From: Rhynchonema sp. JSB1_4
Taxonomy: Eukaryota; Nematoda; Chromadorea; Monhysterida; Xyalidae
Assembly: GCA_030248065.1 (NCBI GenBank)
Contig: JASAMV010003835.1
Location: forward strand, 1-64,000
Direction of reading: 5' to 3'
DNA length: 64,000 nucleotides
This document shows positions 1-12,100 of this stretch, one piece after another. Positions within the stretch are counted from its first letter, which is position 1. Every line of letters begins with the position of its first letter. The translations under genes were made by a program, and so were the position numbers. Below the pieces are notes generated by a model. That model had not been told where the DNA came from. It saw only the letters and a list, made by a program, of their open reading frames with translations, and searched no databases.

Positions 1-486
1 ATGTGTGACCACACACGTCGAGCTTGAGGACACTGTTTTTTTTAATTTGTGGTTATTTTGGCACCACCAATAGTTTCCTGTCTAACGCACCACCAAAGGG
101 GCCCGACACTCAACACACAGTGCGCACGTCTCGCCAGAATACTCACACACCATGTTTTCGTTTGGTGTTCAGATCGGATCTTCAACGGTAGCGACTGTTT
201 CTAGTCAGCTCTCTGAGAACAACTGATACGCTGGTTAGACTGATCTGCATCAGTTAAAACTCCTAATATCCTTTGTTCAAAACAGTCACGAAAACGAAAC
301 CAAGGCGGTTGCAATCCGATCATCGAGTTTGATGCCGGCCGTGTAATTGTCGTTGCGTTTTTCGTTGCGAGACAATCACGGCAAAGCAATTTATGCCGCA
401 TAAGATAGTTTTTCAAGTCAACATAATTTGATTGTCAGAAATATGAATATAGCTAGACTCATGAAATTGCATCATAATTGTACGTG
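1..486. other. No gene seen
   Basis: AT-rich non-coding sequence. No frame shows both sustained coding character and splice signals, and I recognise no repeat. Confidence 0.5.
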
Positions 487-754
487 CTATTGATCGCACA
501 ACGACTTTACAAAAAATCCATCCAAATTTTTCCTGAATGGTGAAGCAAGTGTCCCTTTAGATCACTGGCGGCAATTTATATTTTTCCAAAACATTTGCTA
601 CGATATCACGCTCACTGTGTTCCAGCTATTCATCCGCGATAAAAACACGTGTTGGAAAAAATACAAACTGACACCAGAGATCTGCGGCGAGACGTGCTTA
701 CCATTCAGGCAAATTTTTGGATGGATTGTTATACAGTCATTGTGCGACCAATAC
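487..754. mobile_element. Foldback MITE, family TATTGGTCGCACAATG, copy 1
   Basis: The left end (near CTATTGATCGCACAACGAC) is the reverse complement of the right end (GTCATTGTGCGACCAATAC). The arms continue inward: an ATCCATCCAAATTTTTCCTGAATGG-like segment on the left is mirrored by CCATTCAGG…TTGGATGGAT on the right. Two related copies of similar length lie at 8683–8947 and 12238–12516. It has no coding capacity, so it would need a transposase supplied in trans. This is the most diverged of the three copies at its left end. Confidence 0.75.
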
Positions 755-3700
755 TAACTAACTTAAAGGAGTACTCATAGTAAAAGGTAAATGCATCAGA
801 AAAACGGTAGCGGTTTCCAAAATCATTGCTGGTCGTTTGTCGGTTTCTGATTGATGGATAATTAAATGATGGTTAGTATCCTGGAAACTGTTGTAATTAA
901 CGATACTCCCGTTATTTTAAGTGCTTGCTGCTTTGGACTAGCAAACATTATTCAGATGGAGTACCACACTCCAAAACGTTTCATTGCATCGGTTGAACAT
1001 CTGAATTTATGGTACCCAGAACCCAGGTACAGTATAAATGTTGTACATCTCGTGAATATTTTAAGAAAATCATATCAAAAGGCAACCCAAATGACTTACT
1101 GCAGTTTTGAAACTGAAATTAAAGCCCGTAACTGCATTTTGAGTTGAAGAAAAACCTTTTTTTCGGTAAGAACGTCACAGGAACTTTTCGATTTGAAAAA
1201 TATGTTTAACGATTTTTCGTTATGATCACTGTATCTGAGTTTGAAATGGGTTAAATTCTACTTTCTGAACAGGTCGTAAAACAATATAGTAATATAAAGA
1301 ACATAAAATTCTGCCGCTTTAACCACGTCACCGGCAAGAATCGAACTTCAACACACAACGTGATCTGTTGGCAGTATCAACATCCGAACAAAAGGCTCCA
1401 ACTGTGAAAATCCGAACAAAAGGTTTCTACTGTGTAAAAAGGCAGAAGCTTGGCACGAGGTCACTGCGGTGCTACAGGGCGACCCATACAATCTTGCAAC
1501 ACTTTCGCTTAACCTTTCTTCAGCAATGTTGGCAAAACGTCGAAACCATGCGTGAACTAGTCGTGTTCATTATGCAGCCCCAAATAGAGCCCTCCGAGGG
1601 CTCTATTGAGGAAACGCTCCCAAATTGAGCCCCCGGGGGCTCTGTTTGGACAAAATGTTTGTAACAAGGAGGCCGATTTTCCATTTTCTCCGAATTGGAC
1701 TCGGGGGTTTTATGTATATGGAAAACTGCGGCAAGAGTGACTGGTATTGTGAATCCTAATTTCGGGAACAAACGAGCTTGGTGCATCAAAACTGTTGTTT
1801 TTTTCGCTTATGCGTTATAATCAGCTATGCTTCGTTTGTAATTAATCGAAGGTTCCGGCGAGTTTGAAACGCGCGCGCCGCGTAGTATAACTGTACCTCG
1901 CACGATGCTTCAACTCGAGACCGAGAACAGTTTAGCAGGAACTGCATTGTACAGTTATAGCTACACCGTACATACTGTACCTACCGTAACCCTGATAACC
2001 TGTCTGCATGCACGGAAACAAATGTTGCTGTCAAGTATAGTGGAAACACGTCACAACGACCGATGGTTGTCACGTATAGGAATGGCAGACAAACCAACGT
2101 AATGACTACTTTAAACTGCAATCACAGGGACCAATATTTCAAATGTGAAAATACGCACGTAGACGGGCAGACATTTGGCCTTAGAAGAAGGCTCGTCCAG
2201 GATATGTTAGTACCGCGTGCATAAAGGGTAAAACTCCAATAAGTTGGTCTGAAGCAGTGGCCTCCGTGGCTGGCATTTCAGTTTAGCACCTGATTCTTCT
2301 TCCTATACATCTAAAATTCAGGCAACGAGGAATCGCCATTTTTGATTTTCAAACTTGTCATGATTTTGCCCAAGAAAAAATGTGGGACTTTTCTCAACAT
2401 GGCTGGCTTGAATCACGCATAGTTAAATTATGGGTTTGACATGAACAGTGGACAGATTTTTTATTTTATGAACGGCTTTTAGTTTTTTCAAAGCGTTATC
2501 TGATAATTTTTACACATTTCGAATCACTGTCATTTTTAGCTTCACTTCGCATGGTCAAAGCCGTTGAGGGTAATTTTGCCACTTTGGGCGCGTTCCCTAA
2601 AGGTCGGATGCAAGGTTCAAGGCACCATTCCGAGATCCTGGGCACAAACACTACCTACTGTATACTTGTACCTGAGTGCAACTATCCCTTCCGCATGTTG
2701 GTTTACAAAAAAACCAGCTTTCTCATGTTTCTGTTTCAATTTTGGTGAATATATCAACGGTCCTAAAACAATGGCATGATATTTGAACAATACATCATGT
2801 AAAGAATACGACATGGGAAACAATAGTTGTGTTCATAGTGTTATGCGCAATGTACTAATATTCAAAAATTGTTGACATTTTAGAAACGGTTATGACGGAA
2901 TTAGGTATATTTTCCTTCCAGACAGTTATATGTCACATACGCGTAGACCAGAAAAACCTGTTCCTTGCTTACCAGACGCGCACAGTTGCGTACATACCTG
3001 CAGACAAACTGATGTGCGGCTAATTTGAAAATTACTTGCATTTAACAGTGGTGATATCATTTTCATAACAATTTTTGCCATTAGTTCCACAGGCTGCCGG
3101 AGAAAATCAAGACGCATATTTTGAGGCGGTGAAAAGTCGGTATTTGATTTACGTAAAGTGTATCGGTAAACGTAATGCTGCAGCACAGTCTGTATCTTGT
3201 GTGCACGTGGGGCCCTGGGAAACATAAAAAAGAATCCTGTTCTGTATTTTACATTGTAGTTTTTCATAAGAATGCAACGAATTGCTACATTTTTTGCACA
3301 TAAGGGATTCAGCATCAAGTTTTAATTGGTCAGTAGCACATTGCAATTGGCTTGTGTGCGTCGGTTTCTGCGACAGATCAAAGCAAATCCCAATTATTGG
3401 AGTCTGCAGCTCGCAAGCAACTCTGAGATCCAGGGGCTCAAAGTCTCAGAGTAGGTAGCTTCTGGGTGGAGACACAGATTTACTAAAATTCAAATTTTTG
3501 CGCGAAAATGGCAACCGGAGCAGCTATTGGCTGCCAGTGTCGGATGGGTTGTAATCGATGCATTGGAGCAGAAACGCCTTCGTCTTCTTCGCCCACAAAC
3601 TCTCAGCCATTCAGTAGAGGTGCATTGACTTTCATATAAGTAAGCAAGGATTTGCCAAGCAAATTGACGCTGCTTCAAGGGCTGTTTCGCTTTTAGCCAT

Positions 3701-3932
3701 ATCCGGTGGGAAACGAAGGCTAAGTGAGTACAAATTCTTCATGTTGCTCCGTCCGATTTTGTCAGTACCAGGAACCAACTACTATAATTTAAATGCATGA
3801 AAAATATTTTAACATTACTTATGTATCTTGAATATGATTAAACTAACCTTGAGCATCTGCTCTGCACTAGGTATATGAAATGCTATAGGTTTGTCACGCG
3901 TGCAGTTGCGCACTTGGCGTTCATGGGAATAG
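755..3932. other. No gene seen; short hairpins and an element-end relic
   Basis: No supportable exon. Short GC-rich hairpins occur near 1588–1643 (AGAGCCCTCCGAGGGCTCT and GAGCCCCCGGGGGCTC). Near 1762–1790 is a single copy of the TTCGGGAACAAACGAGCTTG terminus of the 7803–8030 element, without its partner arm. Confidence 0.4.
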
Positions 3933-4175
3933 TATAGTAAATTTCCAAATTCGCTGCCGCACAGTAAAGTACGCCCCATAGTTAATGTCAAGCTATAAAC
4001 CCGAACGCTAACCATGCGCGGTTCTGAAACATTGCGCGCAGCTGCGTGGCTGGCTGGCAAGCTGCGTGTGTGTTGGCTGTCCGAATGTTTCACAAGTTGA
4101 ATTTCGGGTTTAGAACCTGACATTAACTATTGGGCGTACTTTACTGTGCGGCAGCGAATTTGGAAATTCACTATA
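3933..4175. mobile_element. Foldback element with ~70-bp inverted arms
   Basis: The left arm starts TATAGTAAATTTCCAAATTC and runs through CTGCCGCACAGTAAAGTACG to a TTAATGTCAAG segment. The right arm is its near-perfect reverse complement and ends GAATTTGGAAATTCACTATA. The spacer between the arms is about 100 bp and non-coding. This looks like a non-autonomous MITE. I found no second copy in the window. Confidence 0.75.
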
Positions 4176-4953
4176 CCAGCAACATGTGCACACGGGGCAC
4201 CGGAACGTTTTACGATTTTCTAAATTTATAGCCCAATGCCGTTTCCATTCGCTATCAACGCATTATTCGACCTCTCTATTCAGGCTATCATTAATTAATT
4301 GCCGCCAGGTAATAACTGTTTGCAAATACACTATTTTTTCCCAAGTGGTTAACACCGACCTGTCTATCACACGCCGATGCAATAAAACTATAAAATTCAG
4401 CAATTCATGCAGCATGCGATGTTAAAACTGCCTATGCAGTGCAATAGTACAGTAACTCCATGCAGTTAAATCGAAGCAGCATTGAATTGGAGCGACTTGC
4501 GACGTCTTTTATGAGCTATTAAAGCATTATGTGATATAGTTGTAATCGGGCAGAATGCGCACATCACGTCAATTCGCGAGTTGGTCGGTTAGCTAGAAAT
4601 ATAAAACATACACACGAGAGAAATAGCGCAGGCATATTTAAAATTTGATTGATTACCTACTTTTTTGGTAACGCTGATATACGTACTGTAAGTGTAAACT
4701 ATATGCAGTCGATTTATCACCAAAGCTGCACGAGTGCCTTTGTTATAATGTAATGCAACGGATGATGAAACATATACCACAACTGGACGCATGAATTTTT
4801 AATTAGGAAAAACTTACCGCACATACTGTGAGTTCAGTGTGCATAGAAATACGTACGTACATTAAGACGAGAGAACAAGAACAACAACAACAGCGTTGTT
4901 TCATCCGATCGCAGATCGCGCAAAGCATGGATGTGAGATACAGACTAACTTTA

Positions 4954-5098
4954 CAGTAGTCAACTCAAGTGGTCAAATCACTTCGTCAACTCCCAGCAGC
5001 CCCGAGTGAGCGCGAGAAACACATGGCATTCGGGGTGAGTTGACAACACCGTACAAGGCGAGTTGACGAAGTGATTTGACCACTTGAGTTGACCACTG
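4954..5098. repeat. 39-bp near-perfect inverted repeat (hairpin)
   Basis: The arms are 4954–4992 and 5060–5098. The left begins CAGTAGTCAACTCAAGTGG and the right ends CCACTTGAGTTGACCACTG; they differ at one position. The loop is 67 bp. It is probably a miniature foldback element; its sequence is unlike the other families here. Confidence 0.8.
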
Positions 5099-5592
5099 CA
5101 ATATAAGCCGAGAGGGAATGTAACTACCGTATGCACAACCCTCGATGTCCATATGCACAATACAGAGCAATCACATGCGTCTTCTTGGGAATGTTGGAAT
5201 AACTAAAACAGGTTTGCGTAAAATCGTATTTAGTTATGACTGTCACATACGATGCAGGTAACCACATCAGTTCTGAATCCTATAGGTTGACAAAAATCTG
5301 TAATATACAGCATATGATGATTGAGGGTTACCTTATCTGTCGTTAATAACACCTACGCCGCATTGCGTCTTACATGTAAAAGACCAGGTTCTCATCCATG
5401 AGCGACGTGTAAAATAGTGAGTTTTTTATGTCTGATGCAAATGCTATGGTAATTAAAAAACATCTGCATGATTGTGAACACAGTACAGTAACTAACTCTG
5501 AGTTTTTTCCTTCGTTATTAAGGGTCTGTGCGTTTATAAACTGCTTTTGACCATGAGCTGCGTTGGGGGAGTTCAAGCAATGCATTTAAGGA

Positions 5593-6602
5593 GCGGTTAT
5601 ACTAATTCCGAAGAACGAAAATTGTACCGCGCAATACAGTTCCGTGACGGAATGAAAGAACAGCGGCAACGAATTTCCTCTATTCCTTCTATTCTTTCAT
5701 TCCTTCAGCGTTTCCGCTGTTCCGGCGCGTTCTTCCAAAAACTAATGACAGAGAAAGAATAGAAGGGCGTCCCCGCCCCGGGAATTTTAGGGAGGCTGCT
5801 GGGTAAATTATTGAGCTTGATAATCATTGCAAACAGCTGACACATGAAGAAAAAATAATCAACATCTGTAAGCTATCCATAAAAAGCACCACAACCACAC
5901 GATTACATTTCCGTGAAACAGCATTCAGCCCCTTAGTTTCGGGGGGTAAGGGGCGGGGGGGGGGGGGCAAAAACGAGGACAAACACGATTTCTAAGAATG
6001 TGCTACGGATGCTGTCTTAATCGAATTAGTTCTGCTTAAAATATTTATAGTTTAATTTGGGCAACCACAAGCGCATTAGACAGGTCCAGGAACCAGACGG
6101 ATGGGGGCTGTGGGGTTGGCTCCCTCCCCCCCCCCGACCACTCTCACACAATGTCTACCGTTTTTATTTCGTCATATCATATCGGTAATTGTGAGAAATG
6201 CAGACGAAGATGGAAAAGATGTTGTGTAGATGGGAGTGTGCTATGAATTCTCCATGTTTGAACACCATGGCAGCCCAAAATCGTTCATTTGAGCGTTTTC
6301 AGGTTTGAAAATGCTTCATTCTAACCTTGCCGTATCCAAAAAGTAAAAGCTTCGCCAGGCCAAGGTCTTGGTGACAATTTCAAGCAGATGAAGCTCAAGG
6401 AACTGTCCGGAAAGTCAAGATGTTTTGACTTCGTTCTTTCTATTCCGCGGAACGTTTTTTTCGTTCCTTGTCAATTGCGTCAGCTCGTTCCGTGTGACGT
6501 GGCTATACTCGTTTCCGCTGTTCTTTGGGCGAAGTATAACCACGTCAGCGGAAACGATCGTTCCTTCACCCGTTCCTTCTATTCCGCGGAACGAGTATAA
6601 CC
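5593..6602. mobile_element. ~1.0-kb TIR element with GGAACG subterminal repeats
   Basis: It begins GCGGTTATACTAATTCCG and ends CGGAACGAGTATAACCGC. Both arms are built from copies of GGAACG/CGTTCC, including internal foldbacks around 5630–5740 and 6425–6602. The middle (about 5770–6400) contains G- and C-homopolymer runs (5956–5967 and 6126–6136) and no convincing ORF. The right arm is itself a hairpin, so it could instead be two neighbouring foldbacks. Confidence 0.55.
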
Positions 6603-7802
6603 GCACGTTTACATAGCATTTGATGAAATAAAATGGTACTTACAAAGTGGATAATGTAGATTTAAGACGATTGACATTTGTGGCACTATTACTAATCAAT
6701 TGGACTGATGATTGCATTTACATATTTGGATTGGATATTGTTCATGCTTTGCTTATTCCAAAAACCTAGATCACAAACCGAACCGCCTGTGCAGACTGTT
6801 TGTTGTTTTCGAATATTTGACACCGAAATTTTGTGCATTCACTGTGTAGGTATTTTTACTGCCAAAAATGACAGTTCAGCTTGTGTGTAACCCAACCTTA
6901 GATGCATTGGTGTTGTGTATCGTTTACGAAGTCGGCAATAACATATTTTAAAAATTTCATTTGTTAATTGTGTGACAGTCGATACTGTGTTACATTTGCC
7001 AAACAGTAAAAGGCATTTTATGTACTGTATATGTCAGAAAATTGGGCACTTCTGCACAGAAGTAGCGCGCTACACTGCGTTATTTTTTGTCATAACCGTA
7101 GGAAAGCAATCATAAACAAACTCATAAATAAACAAAAGTCACGCTGCTTATTTTCTTCGGAAGCGGTTAAACGCACGTTTTCCATGAAAACGTTAACTTC
7201 CGCATGTTGATACTTCAGCCCTAAAAAAGTAATACAGTAAAGTAGTCGAGAGACAGACCATATTTAAAACTGATTTTCACCAATCTCATGGCTGCTGCTG
7301 CAGCGAGACACCTGTTCATCGGTCGTATTTTTTCGTGACGTCACATCGTTTAGCAATGGTGCGCGTAGACAAAATACAGTGCACCAAAAGGGGTTAGCTA
7401 TTCAAGTTTGAGGAGACCACAACTGTTCCGGATACCGCAATTCATGTCTGATGGTCTTCTGTATGTTTCTATGTGGACCACCGGCTTACACTGTAATTTT
7501 ACTGGGCTGTAATACTTGTCACTTGTGTCACACCCTCGGGCAGTTGTTTGGTGCGCCCTCACCGTATGATAAAATCACTCACTCACTTATAATCTTTTGC
7601 AAATTTTATGGCTCAGAGAAACTGTCTTACAGAATCACGGGGTCATGCCGGATAAAGACGCATTCGTTAAAGCGGGAAACCGTATATCTCATGCTTGCTT
7701 TTTTACTACGCAGTTAGACTGTTTATGTCCAACGGTCACAAAAACAACAATCAAACGAGATAAACCACGTTAAAACTGTCAGAATTTATCTTTGAAAAGT
7801 TG
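6603..7802. other. No gene seen
   Basis: AT-rich stretch. The open frames are short and lack coding character and splice sites. Confidence 0.4.
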
Positions 7803-8030
7803 CTTTCAGGAACAAACGCGAGCTTGTGCCGACTTACGCTCACCCTTTTGATCATGAAAGGCAGTGAGACTGAGACAAGAACCAGCTCGCTGACAGATGA
7901 AACCTTTGTGAAACATTTCACACGTGGCTGTTGGTTGACGAGCTGGTTGGATTCCCTACTAAATGTTCTACCGTTGCCTGATCAAAAGGGGGAGCGTAAG
8001 TCGGCACAAGCTCGAGTTTGTTCCCGAAAG
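7803..8030. mobile_element. 228-bp foldback MITE, family CTTTCRGGAACAAAC
   Basis: The left arm is CTTTCAGGAACAAACGCGAG followed by CTTGTGCCGACTTACGCTC. The right arm mirrors it and ends GAGTTTGTTCCCGAAAG. The arms are about 50 bp and the interior is non-coding. A solitary terminus of the same family lies near 1762. Confidence 0.8.
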
Positions 8031-8682
8031 CAAATTTTTAAAAATTAATTCTCACAATTTAAACGCATTTCATTTTGTTTGAACGATGTTTTTGTGATCA
8101 CTCATCGTATATAGTCACATTTTATTGCGAAAGGCCGGATTCTGAGAGCATGCGATATCCGGTTGCCCGGTTTAACTATTATCTTTTGTTCATACTTATA
8201 GATAGATTGAAAGAACAACAAAAAATATGTTATAAAGCTCCATCACCAGGGATGTTAGACACAAGCAAGTAAAAGTATGTACGTTGGTATACATGAGCAT
8301 GAAAACGTTAGATACAAGCAATATATTCGCAGAAGAACCAGATTCACAAAACACCTCAACGAGTGTGACGGCAGCATTATGTGGTGTGGTGTGTCTTTAG
8401 CACTCTTTCTAACGATGCACCTACAAACGGCCAAATGAGAATGAATACCTAACAACCACCCTCGTATGCACAAGTCCGTACCTGAGCAGCGGTGAATGAG
8501 CTGTTCGCATAGTTAAAGGAACAACCGGTCAGGCAGCAACGTTTTGGCGAACGAAATTTCGTCCTTATTGTATGTAATACATGAAAAATCAACGAGCTGG
8601 ACATATCTGCGTGCACTGGTTGCGCACTGTGTGTGCTAGACATCGCTTCTGCACAGTGCGTGTATTGGTACGTGTGTTGTAG

Positions 8683-8947
8683 GTATTGGTCGCACAATGA
8701 CTATTTAAGAATCCATCCAAAAAATATTTTCCTGAATGGTACAGCACGTCTCGCTGCAGACCACAAGCGTTCTATTTATATTTTTTACAAAACATGCCTG
8801 GCGACATCACGCTCAATGTGTTGAAGCAACTCGACTGTGATATTTGGAAAAATATAAATAGAACGCTTGTGATCTGCAGCGAGACGTGCTTTACCATTCA
8901 GGAAAACTTTTCGATGAAGTCTTATAAAGTTATTGTGCGACCAATAC
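8683..8947. mobile_element. Foldback MITE, family TATTGGTCGCACAATG, copy 2
   Basis: This is the best-preserved copy. It starts GTATTGGTCGCACAATGAC and ends GTTATTGTGCGACCAATAC. The arms are about 120 bp each and meet around 8800–8840, so the whole element can fold into one long hairpin. No ORF. Confidence 0.85.
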
Positions 8948-9118
8948 TATGTAAGTGCACCAGCAATACCCGGTTCTTCAAAAGTATGGGAACCGCTCAA
9001 GCACGGACTTGTAGATAACCGGTGCAAGAGTAACACCCACACCATCTGCTGCCATCTAGGGAGCTGCGTGTTACCGATGTTTCATCAGAGTTTGTGTGAT
9101 TCCGGCCCAGTGCTTCGA

Positions 9119-12100
9119 TCAACATAGTGTGTCAGTGGCCCGTTTGAGATTGCTCGGGTCGGGACCATAGGGCCTCAACCATTTGATGTTGTCAATGCCG
9201 ACCGCGCCCTGATTGTCGCCCAAATTCGACATGAACCACATTATCTGAAATAGCCAGAATTTGAGCATGTCTTTTGCATGGAATTTAGATATCCAATTCA
9301 GGATGTGATTTTGAACACTCGCGATCGGCATAGAAACAAACCGGTATCCCGAAGTCAGAATCGGGATGCCGTTTCACCCTTTGTGCTGCCATTGGAGCAC
9401 AATTAATCATAATATTCATTAAATTGTATTGCTGCTCCATACTTATGCATGCGTGAATCGATGATGTCATCAATCAATATTGGATATCAACCACTTTGCG
9501 GAATCTACTCATGCTTATAGGTATTCCGCGTGGCATCACGATCAAATTCATGCTTGTACTATGTACATATGCTGGCAACAACCCGAATACGGTCTCTTGT
9601 GTTGCTAAAGCTAGTTAAGGCAACCTGCCACTCCTAATGACAACACTCAGGGTTGACATCAGGGAAGCTTGAATGATCCTGAAGTCCTGATCGCAAAATT
9701 CCCAATGATTTTCTGTGCTCACATATGTAATATGTGAACCCGTTAATTTTTTTGTAGATACAGTATCATGTGCAGATTTTTTGCCCGTTTTCGGCCATAT
9801 TATTGCCACCCGTTATATTGGCATGAACAAAAACACATACAGTACATATAGGTCGGACGAATCAACGGATTACGTATAATACGTACAGGCATTCGCATGA
9901 CCAAACACTTGTATAGGTGGAGAAAATAATAGCCAGCCGAAACACGAACCAAAATACCATCGTGCGAAACAGACAAACGTTCAGGATTTTAAAAATGTAT
10001 TATGTGAATACACCATGTATTATACTGGAACACAGCAAAGAGCACGCTATTCAACTCAATGATTCATTTGATCCCCTTTCTCCATTCACGATTGAGGTCG
10101 ATGAAGCCGATTATCAGTACAATCAGATAGGCGAGCTGAAAACACGTACTGTATGATTAGCGTTGGCCTCAGATTCGTGCCCAAAGATTGAGTTTAGGCC
10201 TAAAAAGCACAGTTCCGGACAAAGCTCAAAACCTTCTACCTCTAAATTGAAGCCTGTGGCAGCTCTGTTCGGGAGGGAATGTGATCTGGCGAATAGACAC
10301 ACACCCACACGCGTCGAGGCGTACGACGAACGGACCGGTATTACATAGCGTATGTATGTGTGTGTGCGCTGCGGTGCACTGTGCATTGAGCGTGCGTGCG
10401 TTGGGTTTATGAGAGATTCTGAGCTGCAGCCGGACCGCGTTCCGGAATGGAAATTTCAGTAGGAAAATTCCGGCAACCACCCGACCCGACGTCACTTCAT
10501 GTACCAAACGAAATACTGCACAATTCGCACAGTGACACCAACCTCAAAGAGGCCAAGTGCCAATTGTACGGCGCTAAAAGCGAACGCGAAGTTGAGGCAG
10601 CGCGAAAACACGCAAAATGCGCTGAAGCCCATTGCCCCCGCCAGCCATTCGGCTTTGTTCCGTGCTGCACCAGCCAACGCGAGAATGTCGCACAGCAATT
10701 GGACAGTCAAGAACGAGAACGCAAACGTCAAGATCACTTTCAGAAATGGTTCTGCAATCGTTTCAGTTACATTTTTTGATGTTTCACTCGAACTACTACC
10801 ACCCGTACATACAGTATGTTGGTCATTTTGATTTGATGCCAAGATATTTTCCCAAATTCATAGCAACGCTAATGAGCAAGAGAACTGCACGAAATCGATT
10901 AAAGATTCACTGACCAACGCCATCTTTGTCAAAGTGTTTCGACAAGATTTCGCGTATAGTTGGAATACCACGTGCCGCCACCACTATGGCCACCACAATA
11001 TACGCAAGCTGAAATAAATAGCGAACCACTGTAGGCGTCTGAATTGATTCAGTGTACCAACTGTTTTTCACAGCTGGCGTTGCCATACTTGATGTCTTTT
11101 GAGGTGCCGGTATATAAACAATAGAGCTGAACGAAATGGCTGGACGTCCTCTTTGATTGTTTTGGCATTTTAGCACGCTGATGTCAACCAATATCTGAAG
11201 ACGGGCCAATTGTTCGGTCGGCAACTCAAGGTCGTCAGCTCCAGTACCCCTTAAAGGCCCAACTACATATATACTTCGTTCTCTCACGCAACACGAAACC
11301 AATGGTCGCTCGCTCGTTTCCCTGACGAGCGTGTAAAAACCAAAATCAGCGTGGTAAAGTTTGTTTCGTGTTGAGTGAGGAAGAACAAACTTTAGTTCAG
11401 GCAAAGGTGCTCGAGAAGGCATCAGCTTGGCGAGTTTGATGACGAGGCTGGGTTGATTATGTGCGCTGATGACGTGAATATCAGCCGACGTGCTACCCGG
11501 AAGAATAAACAATACCATGCACCAACATGTATCGCAGCGAACACAGCACACACAATTCGCTTCACACATCTGGCCAAGCTACATGTATTTGGTCGCAGTT
11601 TTGGCGTTGACAGATGCGATAGTTGAGAACTTGTGGTGCCGCTCGCTTTAGGCACTGGTGGACTGGCTTGGATTGCTTCACGGTCGGCCAAGGATGACAT
11701 TATTGTTCGCCTGATTCAAACTGTAGTTTTATAATAAAGGAACCTGAAACTCGGAAAAGTGTTAAAATGAAGAAAAATGCGAAATGGATGTCGTCATACA
11801 CACAGCCGTCGTATCACGGGTGCTTTTGGTTAATTTCAAAACAACGTTACTGTGCTCATACAGTACCAGCTGCAACTTTGGGTGAATTCTGCACGTACGC
11901 ATGCAGCACGCGTGCGTACGCATGCACGCCTTTGACGCCTGCGTGCACAATATACAACCACCCAGCGGTGCACGCGCAGTGCATGCGTACGCACGCGTGC
12001 ACGCTTTTGACCTTTTCAGCACTGTGCACACGGTGCATGTGGTGCATTCGGTCTCCTGTACTTTTGAGTGTGCATGCGTCAAAGGCGTGCATGCGTACGC

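Noticed and set aside
1320..1370. Possible tRNA (GTTCGATTCTTGCCGG on the minus strand)
   Set aside because: A B-box-like segment is present, but there is no A box or pairing acceptor stem at the right distance.
10492..10842. Minus-strand 116-codon frame as a third exon of the nested membrane gene
   Set aside because: The nested ORF already has its own stop at 10907, and the only phase-compatible splice (GTGAATC donor, GGTGGTAG acceptor) is weak. The overlapping plus-strand frames are equally open.
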